From NCBI RefSeq assembly GCF_001707825.1, contig NZ_LYBM01000016.1, forward strand, positions 33,211 through 97,210: DNA of 64,000 nt. The letters are read 5' to 3'. The position numbers were made by a program, and so were the translations under genes. The notes under the pieces were generated by a model, which saw nothing but the letters and a program-made list of their open reading frames with translations, ran no database searches and had not been told where the DNA came from. Source of the stretch: Veronia pacifica (GTDB lineage Bacteria > Pseudomonadota > Gammaproteobacteria > Enterobacterales > Vibrionaceae). Below, one piece after another: positions 1-7,584 of the stretch. How positions within the stretch are numbered: position 1 is the first letter of the stretch; the number at the start of each line of letters is the position of its first letter.

Positions 1-9
1 GAAATAGGG

Positions 10-321
10 TTACCAGACTACATCTTCGCCTGCGTGCTTTGAGCACTCCTGTTTGACCATGTCCATGAAGAGCGTATTGGTTCGGGTACACACCCATTGC
101 TCGTCACGATAGGCGAAGTGGTAGCCCCCAGATTTTGAAGCCAGCCATATTTCCTGCATCGGTTCTTGACGGTTAATAATGACCTGACTTCTGTCTTCAA
201 ATTCCAGTGTCATCACGTTACCCGTTGTTTCATAGTCGATGTCAGCACCACTTTCATCAATGCCTTCTTCGATGATCAGCCATTCTTTATCGACCAACTC
301 GTGGTATTGGCTTGTATTCAT
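10..321 (-). CDS. cyaY: Iron-sulfur cluster assembly protein CyaY (frataxin)
   Basis: Bacterial frataxin of 103 residues. It binds iron and modulates the IscS/IscU iron-sulfur assembly machinery in the cytoplasm. The protein starts MNTSQYHELVDKEW, has the acidic first helix (EEGIDESGADIDYE), and carries the family core IINRQEPMQEIWLASKSGGYHF. The reading frame is open further upstream, but the start at 321 is preferred because it matches the known E. coli start (MNDSEFH) and has AGGA eight bases upstream. It is divergent from lptM/lysA, the usual arrangement in enterics and vibrios. The call rests on remembered family sequence and is firm. Confidence 0.95.
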   Translation of the reverse strand: MNTSQYHELVDKEWLIIEEGIDESGADIDYETTGNVMTLEFEDRSQVIINRQEPMQEIWLASKSGGYHFAYRDEQWVCTRTNTLFMDMVKQECSKHAGEDVVW

Positions 322-397
322 TGTTTTCATCCTATTGCTTTTCAGTGTGTTGATGCGATTATAGAGGGCATTAACTCTTGGATCACTGGCAAACTCA

Positions 398-562
398 ATG
401 CGACCTATTCTGAATGTATTTTTGTTTCTGACAATCGTTATCCTATCTGGCTGCGGCCAGCGTGGTGCTTTGTACTTCCCCGACGACGTACAAGCCACTC
501 AGGACGGCGGTGCAGGCAGTAATCAGCAGAGTACCGTACCAGAAAATACCAAGACACAGTAA
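398..562 (+). CDS. lptM: LPS translocon maturation chaperone LptM (YifL-type small lipoprotein)
   Basis: A 54-residue lipoprotein reading MRPILNVFLFLTIVILSGCG and then QRGALYFPDD. The hydrophobic stretch ends in the lipobox LSGC (Cys19), so it should be lipidated and sent to the outer membrane. The G-x-x-G-x-LYFP segment after the cysteine is the hallmark of YifL/LptM, which helps the LptD/LptE translocon mature in E. coli. The C-terminal tail is Gln/Thr/Asn-rich and probably disordered. It lies between divergent cyaY and lysA, as in E. coli, and ends 26 bases before lysA. The ribosome-binding site is weak, so the exact start is less certain than the identity. Confidence 0.88.
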   Translation: MRPILNVFLFLTIVILSGCGQRGALYFPDDVQATQDGGAGSNQQSTVPENTKTQ

Positions 563-588
563 GACGAAAGAACAGGGAAGAAAATAGC

Positions 589-1842
589 TTGGATTACTTC
601 AATTATCATCAGGACGGTCAGCTGTGGGCTGAAGATGTCTCACTTGAGAGCCTGGCAGAGCAACATGGCACGCCACTGTATGTCTACTCTCGGGCTACTT
701 TTGAACGTCACTGGAACGCGTTTGATACGGCCGCCGGTGATCACCCCCATTTGGTATGTTATGCCGTCAAAGCCAACAGTAATCTGGGCGTACTGAGTGT
801 ACTTGCTCGTCTGGGTTCTGGATTCGACATTGTGTCACAGGGAGAACTCGAGCGGGTTCTGGCTGCGGGTGGTGATCCGAAGAAAATAGTTTTTTCAGGT
901 GTAGGTAAAACGGCAACCGAAATGCGTCGTGCGCTGGAACTGGGAATAAAATGCTTCAATGTGGAGTCTGAGGCCGAGCTGGACCGTCTTAACGAGGTCG
1001 CAGGTCAGGTGGGTGTTGTTGCACCGATCAGTCTGCGCATTAATCCTGATGTCGATGCGAAAACTCACCCTTACATCTCAACCGGGCTAAAAGAGAACAA
1101 GTTCGGTATCTCGTTTGATCGTGCACGTGAAGTGTATCGCTATGCATCGGAGCTACCTCATCTCAATGTGCAGGGGATAGATTGTCACATTGGCTCACAG
1201 CTTACCGACTTGGCTCCTTTTATTGAGTCTACAGACAGGCTGCTGGGTCTCATCGATCAACTTCGTGAAGACGGTGTCGAAATTTGCCACCTTGATGTGG
1301 GTGGTGGCCTTGGTGTGACCTACAACGATGAGAAGCCGCCTCAGCCCTCTGAATATGCCAGTGCGTTACTGGAAAGATTACAGGGACATAAGGATATCGA
1401 GCTGATTTTTGAACCTGGCCGGGCGATCGCAGCTAACGCTGGCGTGTTACTGACCCGTGTTGAGTACCTTAAGCACAACGAAGAGAAAAACTTTGCCATT
1501 ATTGACGCTGCGATGAACGATTTGCTCCGTCCTTCCCTTTATCAGGCATGGCAAGACATTATCCCTGTTACACCGCGTGACAGTGAAGCTAAAACCTATG
1601 ATTTAGTTGGACCAGTCTGCGAAACGGGCGATTACCTTGGCAAGAACCGCAGTTTAGCATTAGAGGCAGGTGATTTGCTTGCAGTTCGTTCTGCTGGCGC
1701 CTACGGTTTTGTTATGTCGTCGAATTACAACAGTCGTTGTCGGGCCGCCGAAGTACTGGTCGACGGCAATGTTGCTCATGTTGTCCGTCAGCGTGAAACG
1801 CTGTCAGAGCTTTGGCAACAAGAGCAGGTTCTCCCCCAATAG
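589..1842 (+). CDS. lysA: Diaminopimelate decarboxylase
   Basis: Catalyses the last step of lysine synthesis, meso-diaminopimelate to lysine plus CO2, using pyridoxal phosphate. The protein has 417 residues, usual for the family. Visible landmarks are the PLP lysine in YAVKAN (Lys61), HIGSQ near 197, the glycine-rich phosphate-binding VGGGLG near 238, EPGR near 275, and the CETGD motif near 344 that supplies the catalytic cysteine from the partner subunit. The start is TTG with GGGAAG eight bases upstream; no better ATG exists. It follows lptM by 26 bases and is followed by dapF after 8 bases, so the two lysine-pathway genes are probably cotranscribed. Confidence 0.97.
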   Translation: MDYFNYHQDGQLWAEDVSLESLAEQHGTPLYVYSRATFERHWNAFDTAAGDHPHLVCYAVKANSNLGVLSVLARLGSGFDIVSQGELERVLAAGGDPKKIVFSGVGKTATEMRRALELGIKCFNVESEAELDRLNEVAGQVGVVAPISLRINPDVDAKTHPYISTGLKENKFGISFDRAREVYRYASELPHLNVQGIDCHIGSQLTDLAPFIESTDRLLGLIDQLREDGVEICHLDVGGGLGVTYNDEKPPQPSEYASALLERLQGHKDIELIFEPGRAIAANAGVLLTRVEYLKHNEEKNFAIIDAAMNDLLRPSLYQAWQDIIPVTPRDSEAKTYDLVGPVCETGDYLGKNRSLALEAGDLLAVRSAGAYGFVMSSNYNSRCRAAEVLVDGNVAHVVRQRETLSELWQQEQVLPQ

Positions 1843-1850
1843 AGGCACGA

Positions 1851-2681
1851 ATGCAGATACAATTTTCTAAAATGCATGGTTTGGGTAACGACTTTGTAGT
1901 TGTAGATTGTGTTACTCAAAACGCATTTTTTTCACCAGATATGATCCGCCGGCTGGCGGATCGCAACACTGGTATTGGTTTTGACCAGCTATTGGTCGTG
2001 GAACCGCCCTATGATCCGGAGAGTGACTTCCACTACCGGATCTTCAACGCCGACAGCAGTGAAGTGTCCAACTGTGGTAATGGTGCTCGTTGCTTTGCTC
2101 GCTTTGTCCGCATGAAAGGTCTGACCAACAAATATCAAATTAATGTCAGTACCAGTTCAGGCAAGATGATCCTGAACATAGACAAAGACAACATGGTGCG
2201 GGTAGACATGGGTGAACCCATTTTTGTGCCGTCTAAAATCCCTGTCCGTGCCAATGCAGAAGAGAAAACCTACATACTTCGCGTGGCTGACAAAACTTTA
2301 TTTGTCGGCGCTGTCAGTATGGGAAATCCCCATTGCGTCACCGTAGTTGATGATGTGGATACCGCAGACGTGAGCACGTTAGGTCCTTTGATCGAATCAC
2401 ACGAGCGCTTCCCCGAGAAAGTGAATGCTGGTTTCATGCAGGTGGTATCGAGAGACGCTATCCGTCTACGTGTCTACGAACGTGGTGCGGGTGAAACACT
2501 GGCTTGTGGCACAGGGGCCTGCGCTGCTGTCGCAGTGGGCATTGTTCAAGGGCTGCTGGATGACAATGTTGAGGTGACATTGCCTGGCGGAAAACTTTAT
2601 ATCCAGTGGCGCGGACCGGGCCATCCTCTGATGATGACGGGACCAGCCTCACATGTTTACGATGGACAGATAACAGTATGA
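1851..2681 (+). CDS. dapF: Diaminopimelate epimerase
   Basis: Converts LL- to meso-diaminopimelate, feeding both lysine synthesis (LysA just upstream) and peptidoglycan. It is 276 residues long, starting [15 protein letters not shown], the family's N-terminal signature. The two catalytic cysteines sit in the symmetrical motifs NCGNGARC and ACGTGACA. An in-frame ATG at 1812 would overlap lysA; the start at 1851 has AGAGG just upstream and matches known DapF proteins. Its stop overlaps the start of the DUF484 gene (ATGA), indicating translational coupling. Confidence 0.97.
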   Translation: MQIQFSKMHGLGNDFVVVDCVTQNAFFSPDMIRRLADRNTGIGFDQLLVVEPPYDPESDFHYRIFNADSSEVSNCGNGARCFARFVRMKGLTNKYQINVSTSSGKMILNIDKDNMVRVDMGEPIFVPSKIPVRANAEEKTYILRVADKTLFVGAVSMGNPHCVTVVDDVDTADVSTLGPLIESHERFPEKVNAGFMQVVSRDAIRLRVYERGAGETLACGTGACAAVAVGIVQGLLDDNVEVTLPGGKLYIQWRGPGHPLMMTGPASHVYDGQITV

Positions 2682-3349
2682 CAGACATCTCACGGATAAC
2701 CCCTCCTGAGACCCTGAACAGTGAAGACGTACTCCGCTACTTAGAAGACAATCCTGAGTTTTTTCGTTGCCATCCTGAAAGCTTGCAGCACATCCGAGTC
2801 AGTCATGATGAGAGGGGCACAGTCTCATTAGTTGAAGCCCAGCTTGATAGACTCAGAACACGGGTTACCGAGCTGGAGGAAGAAATCACCCAGTTAATGG
2901 GAATCGCTGCGGGAAACGAGCAGCTTTTCAGGTCGTTTTCTGTCGCACATCAGGCGCTGTTTACTGCCAATGAGTTATCTGATGTTCACACTGCACTGGC
3001 AACGTTAGCGGAAAGGCTACAGCTAAAAGTCAGCCTGCGCCTTTACCAGACGAATGAGCCATCACCTTTGACCCGTCAGTCCGTAGATAAATTGTGCGCC
3101 AGCCGCTTTTCCGGTCAGCGTCTTTATCTGGGCCGTTTGCGCCGTCAAGAGGGTGAGATTTTTGTCAGCGAGGCGCCTGAGCTTGGTTCGTACGCGATTT
3201 TGCCCATCTTCTTTTCTCAAGAGCTTGGGTTTTTGACGTTTGCCAGTCAAGACGGTGGGCACTTCCAACCCAGTATGGACACCCTTTTTCTTGAGCAACT
3301 GGCTGACCATATTGCGGTTCTCCTGAGTCGTTGGCAGGTTGAGGTATGA
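2678..3349 (+). CDS. DUF484 family protein (YigA)
   Basis: A 223-residue DUF484 protein of the dapF-xerC interval. It opens with a helical region holding [18 protein letters not shown], typical for the family, then a predicted coiled coil ([18 protein letters not shown], about 70-90) and a GAF-like C-terminal half. The biochemical role is unknown; the constant position between dapF and xerC is conserved across gammaproteobacteria. The start at 2678 overlaps the dapF stop and its own stop overlaps the xerC start, so the three genes are translationally coupled. A longer frame begins at 2606 but lies inside dapF and is unlikely. Confidence 0.9.
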   Translation: MTDISRITPPETLNSEDVLRYLEDNPEFFRCHPESLQHIRVSHDERGTVSLVEAQLDRLRTRVTELEEEITQLMGIAAGNEQLFRSFSVAHQALFTANELSDVHTALATLAERLQLKVSLRLYQTNEPSPLTRQSVDKLCASRFSGQRLYLGRLRRQEGEIFVSEAPELGSYAILPIFFSQELGFLTFASQDGGHFQPSMDTLFLEQLADHIAVLLSRWQVEV

Positions 3350-4254
3350 GCCTACCCGCAACACTGACAAAACCTCTCTCGTTGTTTTTCGACTATATGA
3401 TAAGAGAGAGGGGTCTTAGTACTTACACCGAGAAAAATTATCGCAGGCAACTCGAACCCATTGCTGAATTTTTGGCGGGACAGGACATTTTTCAATGGCA
3501 TCAGGTTGATGCGGGTTGGGTAAGACAGATTGCCAGTCAGGCAAAACGCGATGGGCTAAAGCCCGGCAGTATCGCTCTGCGCCTTTCTGCTCTTCGCAGC
3601 TTCTTTGATTATCTTGTTCATCGCGGTGATCTTAGCGCCAATCCTGCCAAAGGTGTGGCTGCGCCCAAGCAGGGGCGCGCTCTGCCGAAAAACCTCGACG
3701 TAGATGAAATAAACCAGCTGATGTCGGTGGATGAAGACGATCCACTGGCTATTCGCGATCGTGCAATGATGGAACTCATGTACGGAGCTGGCCTGCGTCT
3801 GTCGGAGCTGATTGGCCTTGACGTGCGGGATATTGCCCTTCGAAAGGGCGATCTGCGTGTCATAGGTAAGGGCGATAAAGAGCGTATTGTTCCTTTTGCC
3901 GGACAGGCTAAAGAGTGGCTGATGAACTGGCTGCGGGTCAGGGGGCAGTTACTGAAAGGACCGGAAAACGCATTATTTTTGTCGAAGTTAGGAAACCGTA
4001 TTTCAGCCCGGGCCGTACAAAAGCGTATGGCTGAATGGGGACAGAAACAATCGGTTAACAGCCATATCAACCCGCATAAACTTCGACACAGTTTTGCGAC
4101 CCATATGTTGGAGTCGTCTGGGGATTTGCGTGCGGTGCAGGAATTGCTGGGTCATGCGGATTTGTCCACGACCCAGGTGTATACCCACCTTGATTTTCAA
4201 CACCTTGCTAAGGTGTACGACGCCGCCCATCCGAGAGCCAGACGAAAAAAATAG
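3346..4254 (+). CDS. xerC: Site-specific tyrosine recombinase XerC
   Basis: With XerD it resolves chromosome dimers at dif during cell division. The protein has 302 residues with an N-terminal SAM-like core-binding domain (about 10-105) and a C-terminal catalytic domain. All catalytic residues of the tyrosine recombinase family are visible: Arg151 (GLRLSEL), Lys175 (GKGDKER), His244 and Arg247 ([12 protein letters not shown]), His270 ([11 protein letters not shown]) and the nucleophile Tyr279. The position after dapF and DUF484, with an ATGA overlap, is the xerC locus of E. coli and Vibrio, which separates it from XerD. Confidence 0.97.
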   Translation: MSLPATLTKPLSLFFDYMIRERGLSTYTEKNYRRQLEPIAEFLAGQDIFQWHQVDAGWVRQIASQAKRDGLKPGSIALRLSALRSFFDYLVHRGDLSANPAKGVAAPKQGRALPKNLDVDEINQLMSVDEDDPLAIRDRAMMELMYGAGLRLSELIGLDVRDIALRKGDLRVIGKGDKERIVPFAGQAKEWLMNWLRVRGQLLKGPENALFLSKLGNRISARAVQKRMAEWGQKQSVNSHINPHKLRHSFATHMLESSGDLRAVQELLGHADLSTTQVYTHLDFQHLAKVYDAAHPRARRKK

Positions 4255-4262
4255 GGAATGTG

Positions 4263-4988
4263 ATGAAATTTTACCGTCGCCTCGCGCCTTTTCAGGCACT
4301 GACTTTCGATCTCGATGACACCCTTTACGATAACCGCGTGGTGATCATGCGCGCTGAGCGAGCTTTGAAAAAATGGCTGCTTGATCATTGTCCGGCCATG
4401 GAGGCGTTTGACACAGCGGCATGGCAGAAAATGCGTCAGGATGTCCTCGACGCTAAACCGGACTTGTTCGGCTTTATTACTGAGATCCGCGCGGCAGTTC
4501 TCCGTCTGGCGGCGACCCGTTGTGGGCTGTCAGAGCAAGCGGCGGCGGCCTTGTCTGCTGATGCCGTGGCGTTTTTCCTCCATCACCGCAGCGACATTAC
4601 TGTGCCAGAGGCTGCTCGGGAACTTATCATAGATATCAGTCAGCATTATCCGCTGGTGGCTATGACCAATGGCAACGTGGATACTGACAGATTGGGGTTG
4701 AACCCTTACTTTTCTGCCATTTATCGTGCTGGTGAGCACGGAGCACCCAAGCCTGCCGCAGATTTGTTTGCGCGTGCTCAATCTGCATTGGAATGTTCCT
4801 ATGGGGAAATATTGCATGTCGGTGACCATTTGAAAGCAGATATCCGTGGGGCAAAAAGGCTGGGTATGCAAACATGTTGGTTGAACGAGAGTGGTCAGTC
4901 ATTGCGTCACCAGCGTCATGCGACAATGCTTCCGGATGTCGAGATCTCGACGCTGGGACAATTGCGAACTCTGTTGCCTGAGCTCTAA
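4263..4988 (+). CDS. yigB: HAD-family phosphatase YigB (FMN/5-amino-6-ribitylamino-uracil phosphatase type)
   Basis: A 241-residue haloacid dehalogenase-like hydrolase. Motif I is FDLDDTLYDN (nucleophile and acid/base Asp), motif II is MTNGN, and motif III/IV is KPAADLF...VGDHLKADIRGAK. In E. coli YigB dephosphorylates FMN and the riboflavin intermediate 5-amino-6-(5-phospho-D-ribitylamino)uracil. It follows xerC by 8 bases and closes the dapF-xerC operon. A GTG at 4260 is also possible; ATG at 4263 sits better from the TAGGGA ribosome-binding site. It converges with the DoxX gene with only 5 bases between the stops and no clear terminator. Confidence 0.92.
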   Translation: MKFYRRLAPFQALTFDLDDTLYDNRVVIMRAERALKKWLLDHCPAMEAFDTAAWQKMRQDVLDAKPDLFGFITEIRAAVLRLAATRCGLSEQAAAALSADAVAFFLHHRSDITVPEAARELIIDISQHYPLVAMTNGNVDTDRLGLNPYFSAIYRAGEHGAPKPAADLFARAQSALECSYGEILHVGDHLKADIRGAKRLGMQTCWLNESGQSLRHQRHATMLPDVEISTLGQLRTLLPEL

Positions 4989-4993
4989 GAGGG

Positions 4994-5428
4994 TTACTTA
5001 CTTTTGGTGATTTTATCTACTGCCAACATACCAGGACCTAACACCACATTGGCCAGCAGCATCACACCCCACATCTGATGGTCAAAAAAACCTTTATCCC
5101 ACAATGTTGGATAAGAGACCACAGCGACAATGTTGAACACAAACAGTGCAAGTGCAGCAGGTCTTGCCAGCAGACCTAAGGCGAGAAAAACAGGTAACAC
5201 CAGCTCCGCACCGGTTGCGAGATAGGCAGCGAAAACGGGCGGTAGCAGTGGAATATTGTATTCGTACTCGAACAGCAACAAAGTACTGTCCCAGCCAGAA
5301 AGTTTAATCATTCCGGAACGGAAAAATACCCAAGCGACCCACAGGCGGCATACCAGCAGCAGTGCGGGGGTCAAAGGGGCCAGAAGGTTTTCAATCAGGG
5401 AATCTGCGCGCCGAATAAGCTCACTCAT
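4994..5428 (-). CDS. DoxX family membrane protein, last gene of the bufferin-type operon
   Basis: A 144-residue membrane protein with four predicted helices (for example LTPALLLVCRLWVAWVFF, and PVFAAYLATGAELVLPVFLAL). The motifs R-x-W-x-A-x-x-F-x-x-S-G-x-x-K and GAELVLP are typical of DoxX proteins. In MNIO clusters this family is the fourth gene (HvfD/BufD), whose role is unproven. It overlaps the end of the DUF2063 gene by 8 bases. AGGAGA lies 7 bases before ATG 5428 (another ATG at 5431 is 4 bases away). The assignment to the RiPP operon rests on gene order. Confidence 0.85.
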   Translation of the reverse strand: MSELIRRADSLIENLLAPLTPALLLVCRLWVAWVFFRSGMIKLSGWDSTLLLFEYEYNIPLLPPVFAAYLATGAELVLPVFLALGLLARPAALALFVFNIVAVVSYPTLWDKGFFDHQMWGVMLLANVVLGPGMLAVDKITKSK

Positions 5429-6194
5429 CATTGTTCTCCTTGTGTTGGGCGGGCGAAGTGAGGGAGAAACCACTGAATACCCCGAGTTGAACCAAGTGCC
5501 TCAGTTGTGGCATCAGTTCAGGGGGAAGTGCTCCCAACGTTTGCTGCTGGCTTAATTCGATAAAGCGCAAGGCTTCATCGCTGAGCGGAATAATCTCAAC
5601 ACCAGCAAGCGTTTTTTTCATTAATGTTTGTTCAGGCTGTTCAATTCTTAATTGGCTTATAACATCGCGGTCATCAGCTTTTACTGCCTCCCAGAGACTG
5701 CGAATACAAAATAAACTGCGGTGCCAGCCTATGTTGGGTGCCGTGATCAGGCTCAGTTCGCCGATTTGCTCGGGTGTGAGTTTACTGAGCGCCTCTATGG
5801 GAAAAAGAGGAGCGTTATAGTCACGCTGACTGACCATTAGAAACTGCCACTCAAACCCTGCCATGTCAGCAAGGTAAGGCGCTGGTTCATGAATATTGGG
5901 TAATGAAGACAGGGTGTTATCAAATCCGAAGCCATACGTCTCGACTCTGGCGTCTGTCATCGGTGTAGTCAGCACATGGTGACGGGTTACACCGTCAAAA
6001 CACTCTTCTCCGGCCAGCATTTTTACAGCGGGATATATCCTGTCCATGCTTTCTTTCAGAGATACCACAAACTGATTGCGATATATCTGCAGCAACGCCT
6101 CCTCAGAGCCTCTTCCCTTCAAATTGGGCATAGAGAAAGGCTGATAGTGCAACGCCTGACTAAATTGCCGTTGCAAATTAGCTAAATCTTTCAC
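5421..6194 (-). CDS. DUF2063 (HvfC/BufC-type) protein, partner of the MNIO enzyme
   Basis: A 257-residue DUF2063 protein starting MKDLANLQRQFSQALHYQP, with the N-terminal helical domain RGSEEALLQIYRNQFVVSL...IYPAVKMLAGEECF characteristic of the family. In related clusters this protein pairs with the DUF692/MNIO enzyme and is thought to recognise or present the precursor peptide. The start overlaps the stop of the MNIO gene by 4 bases, and its end overlaps the DoxX gene, so all three are translationally coupled. Function is inferred from the family and the operon. Confidence 0.88.
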   Translation of the reverse strand: MKDLANLQRQFSQALHYQPFSMPNLKGRGSEEALLQIYRNQFVVSLKESMDRIYPAVKMLAGEECFDGVTRHHVLTTPMTDARVETYGFGFDNTLSSLPNIHEPAPYLADMAGFEWQFLMVSQRDYNAPLFPIEALSKLTPEQIGELSLITAPNIGWHRSLFCIRSLWEAVKADDRDVISQLRIEQPEQTLMKKTLAGVEIIPLSDEALRFIELSQQQTLGALPPELMPQLRHLVQLGVFSGFSLTSPAQHKENNDE

Positions 6195-7051
6195 GATGCA
6201 CTCTCGACCTGAGAGGAGGTGAGTGCCTCACTGGCAATGTCCCGAGCTTTTTGTGCTTCGTTAAGAAGCACATCAGGTTCTGGTAAATCAGCATCCCACT
6301 CGATCAGGGTTTTACACATGCCATGTTTGGCAACCCAGTAATGGTAGAGATGCCAGACGGGTTCAGAAACAGGGCGGCTATGAGTATCTATCCAGATTTC
6401 ACCGCTGTCAGTTGAAGACACGGTATACCCTGCCAGATGAATTTCCTGCACCGTTGTTGGGTCAATGGCCTCCAAATACGCTTTGCTGTCAAAGCCGTGG
6501 TTAAAGGCACTGACGTGAATATTATTGAGGTCAAGCAGCAGTCCACACTGTGTTCGCCTTTGCACCTCTACCAGAAATTCCCACTCCGGCATGGTTGAAT
6601 GTGAAAAGGACAGGTAACTTGAGGGGTTTTCAACTAACAGCTGACGTCCGAGATAATCCTGAGTTTGGCTGACATTGCGACAGAATACATCTAACGCCTC
6701 TTCGGTGTAGGGCAGCGGCAGGAGATCGTTAAAATACTGGCCGTCAACACTGCTCCAACTCAGGTGCTCAGACACCAGAATTGGGTTAACCGCATCAACG
6801 AGGGTTTTCAGCTGGGCAAGATGCGCGGGGTTTAGCTGGTCAACAGACCCAAGCGACAACCCGACGCCATGGCAGCTTATGGGGTACTGTTCCCTGAGTG
6901 ACATCAGGGTGGTGTGAGACACCGAACCGGGACGGAAGTAATTTTCACTGTGAATTTCAAGCCATCCGATATCAGGCCTGTTTTGCTGAAAGTAGTCATG
7001 GTGTTGTCGACGAAGACCGACACCTACCTGATTCTCGATTGAAATATTCAC
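6191..7051 (-). CDS. Multinuclear non-heme iron-dependent oxidative enzyme (MNIO, DUF692/BufB type)
   Basis: A 286-residue DUF692 protein with a predicted TIM-barrel fold. MNIO enzymes use two or three iron ions to modify cysteines of precursor peptides, for example to oxazolone/thioamide or thiooxazole groups. Candidate metal ligands are all present: HSEN near 34-37, His61 (SCHGVG), Glu95/His96 (SEHLSW), Glu141/Asn142 (VENPSSYLSF), Asp174 and Asn176-177 (LLDLNNIHVSAFN), His205 (EIHLAGY), Asp222/His224 (DTHSRPV) and Glu251 (IEWDADLP). It follows the small DUF2282 gene by 27 bases, which is the expected substrate. The chemistry in this organism is inferred. Confidence 0.92.
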   Translation of the reverse strand: MNISIENQVGVGLRRQHHDYFQQNRPDIGWLEIHSENYFRPGSVSHTTLMSLREQYPISCHGVGLSLGSVDQLNPAHLAQLKTLVDAVNPILVSEHLSWSSVDGQYFNDLLPLPYTEEALDVFCRNVSQTQDYLGRQLLVENPSSYLSFSHSTMPEWEFLVEVQRRTQCGLLLDLNNIHVSAFNHGFDSKAYLEAIDPTTVQEIHLAGYTVSSTDSGEIWIDTHSRPVSEPVWHLYHYWVAKHGMCKTLIEWDADLPEPDVLLNEAQKARDIASEALTSSQVESAS

Positions 7052-7078
7052 ATTACGCTCCGGTTCAGTATCAAACTG

Positions 7079-7342
7079 TCATTTAGCTGTCAGCGAGCTT
7101 CCCGCCAGACGATCACAAAGCTTTTCAGGCATCAGAATGAAAGCATCTTTCTGACCATCGACCGTTGACGTTCCTGCACAAGAGCTGTTCGAGGTTGCGC
7201 AGTCGTTTTTACCCGCCTGAGCGACGCCATAACATTTTACTTTTGCTTCTTTTGCCATAGCAGGTGCCGATGTCAGAGCTGTTGCACCCATTGCCAGTAA
7301 GCTGGTTACAGCTGCAGCAGCAGCGATATTAGACTTTTTCAT
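7079..7342 (-). CDS. DUF2282 small cysteine peptide, bufferin-type RiPP precursor
   Basis: An 87-residue secreted precursor. Residues 1-30 form a Sec-type signal peptide (KK, an alanine-rich hydrophobic core, and AMA before Lys31). The mature part has four cysteines at 37, 48, 55 and 76 in the DUF2282 pattern KCYGVAQAGKNDC, SCAGTS, and a C-terminal LCDRLAGSS. Such peptides are modified by the DUF692 enzyme and in Caulobacter bind copper (bufferins). The start has AGGA six bases upstream. It is the first gene of a four-gene minus-strand operon and is divergent from uvrD. The metal bound here is not shown by the sequence. Confidence 0.88.
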   Translation of the reverse strand: MKKSNIAAAAAVTSLLAMGATALTSAPAMAKEAKVKCYGVAQAGKNDCATSNSSCAGTSTVDGQKDAFILMPEKLCDRLAGSSLTAK

Positions 7343-7540
7343 TTTTAATCCTCTTGAAATATCGATAAGTGGACAAGCATGTCCTTATTTGCGATTTGCA
7401 CATTAAGAGAAAGGCAGAACAGATATTTAATTTCGATTTTTATAGAATTTTTTTTCTGAGCTGAGCGTTTTTGTTTTAACTAATTAGAAAAAAACAACAA
7501 AAAAACAGTGAGTGAACAGGGGAGAAATTATTCTTGCTGC

Positions 7541-7574
7541 TGGTATAATCTCTAACCAGTGTATATATAACCAG
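7541..7574 (+). promoter_or_regulatory. uvrD promoter with LexA (SOS) operator
   Basis: TGGTATAAT at 7541-7549 is an extended -10 element with no good -35. Immediately downstream, 7559-7574 reads GTGTATATATAACCAG. It differs at two positions from the LexA box known from E. coli uvrD (CTGTATATATACCCAG, recalled) and has the xTG-N10-CAG form. The operator covers the expected transcription start, so LexA would block initiation and DNA damage would induce uvrD. Confidence 0.85.
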
Positions 7575-7584
7575 TGAATTAAAG

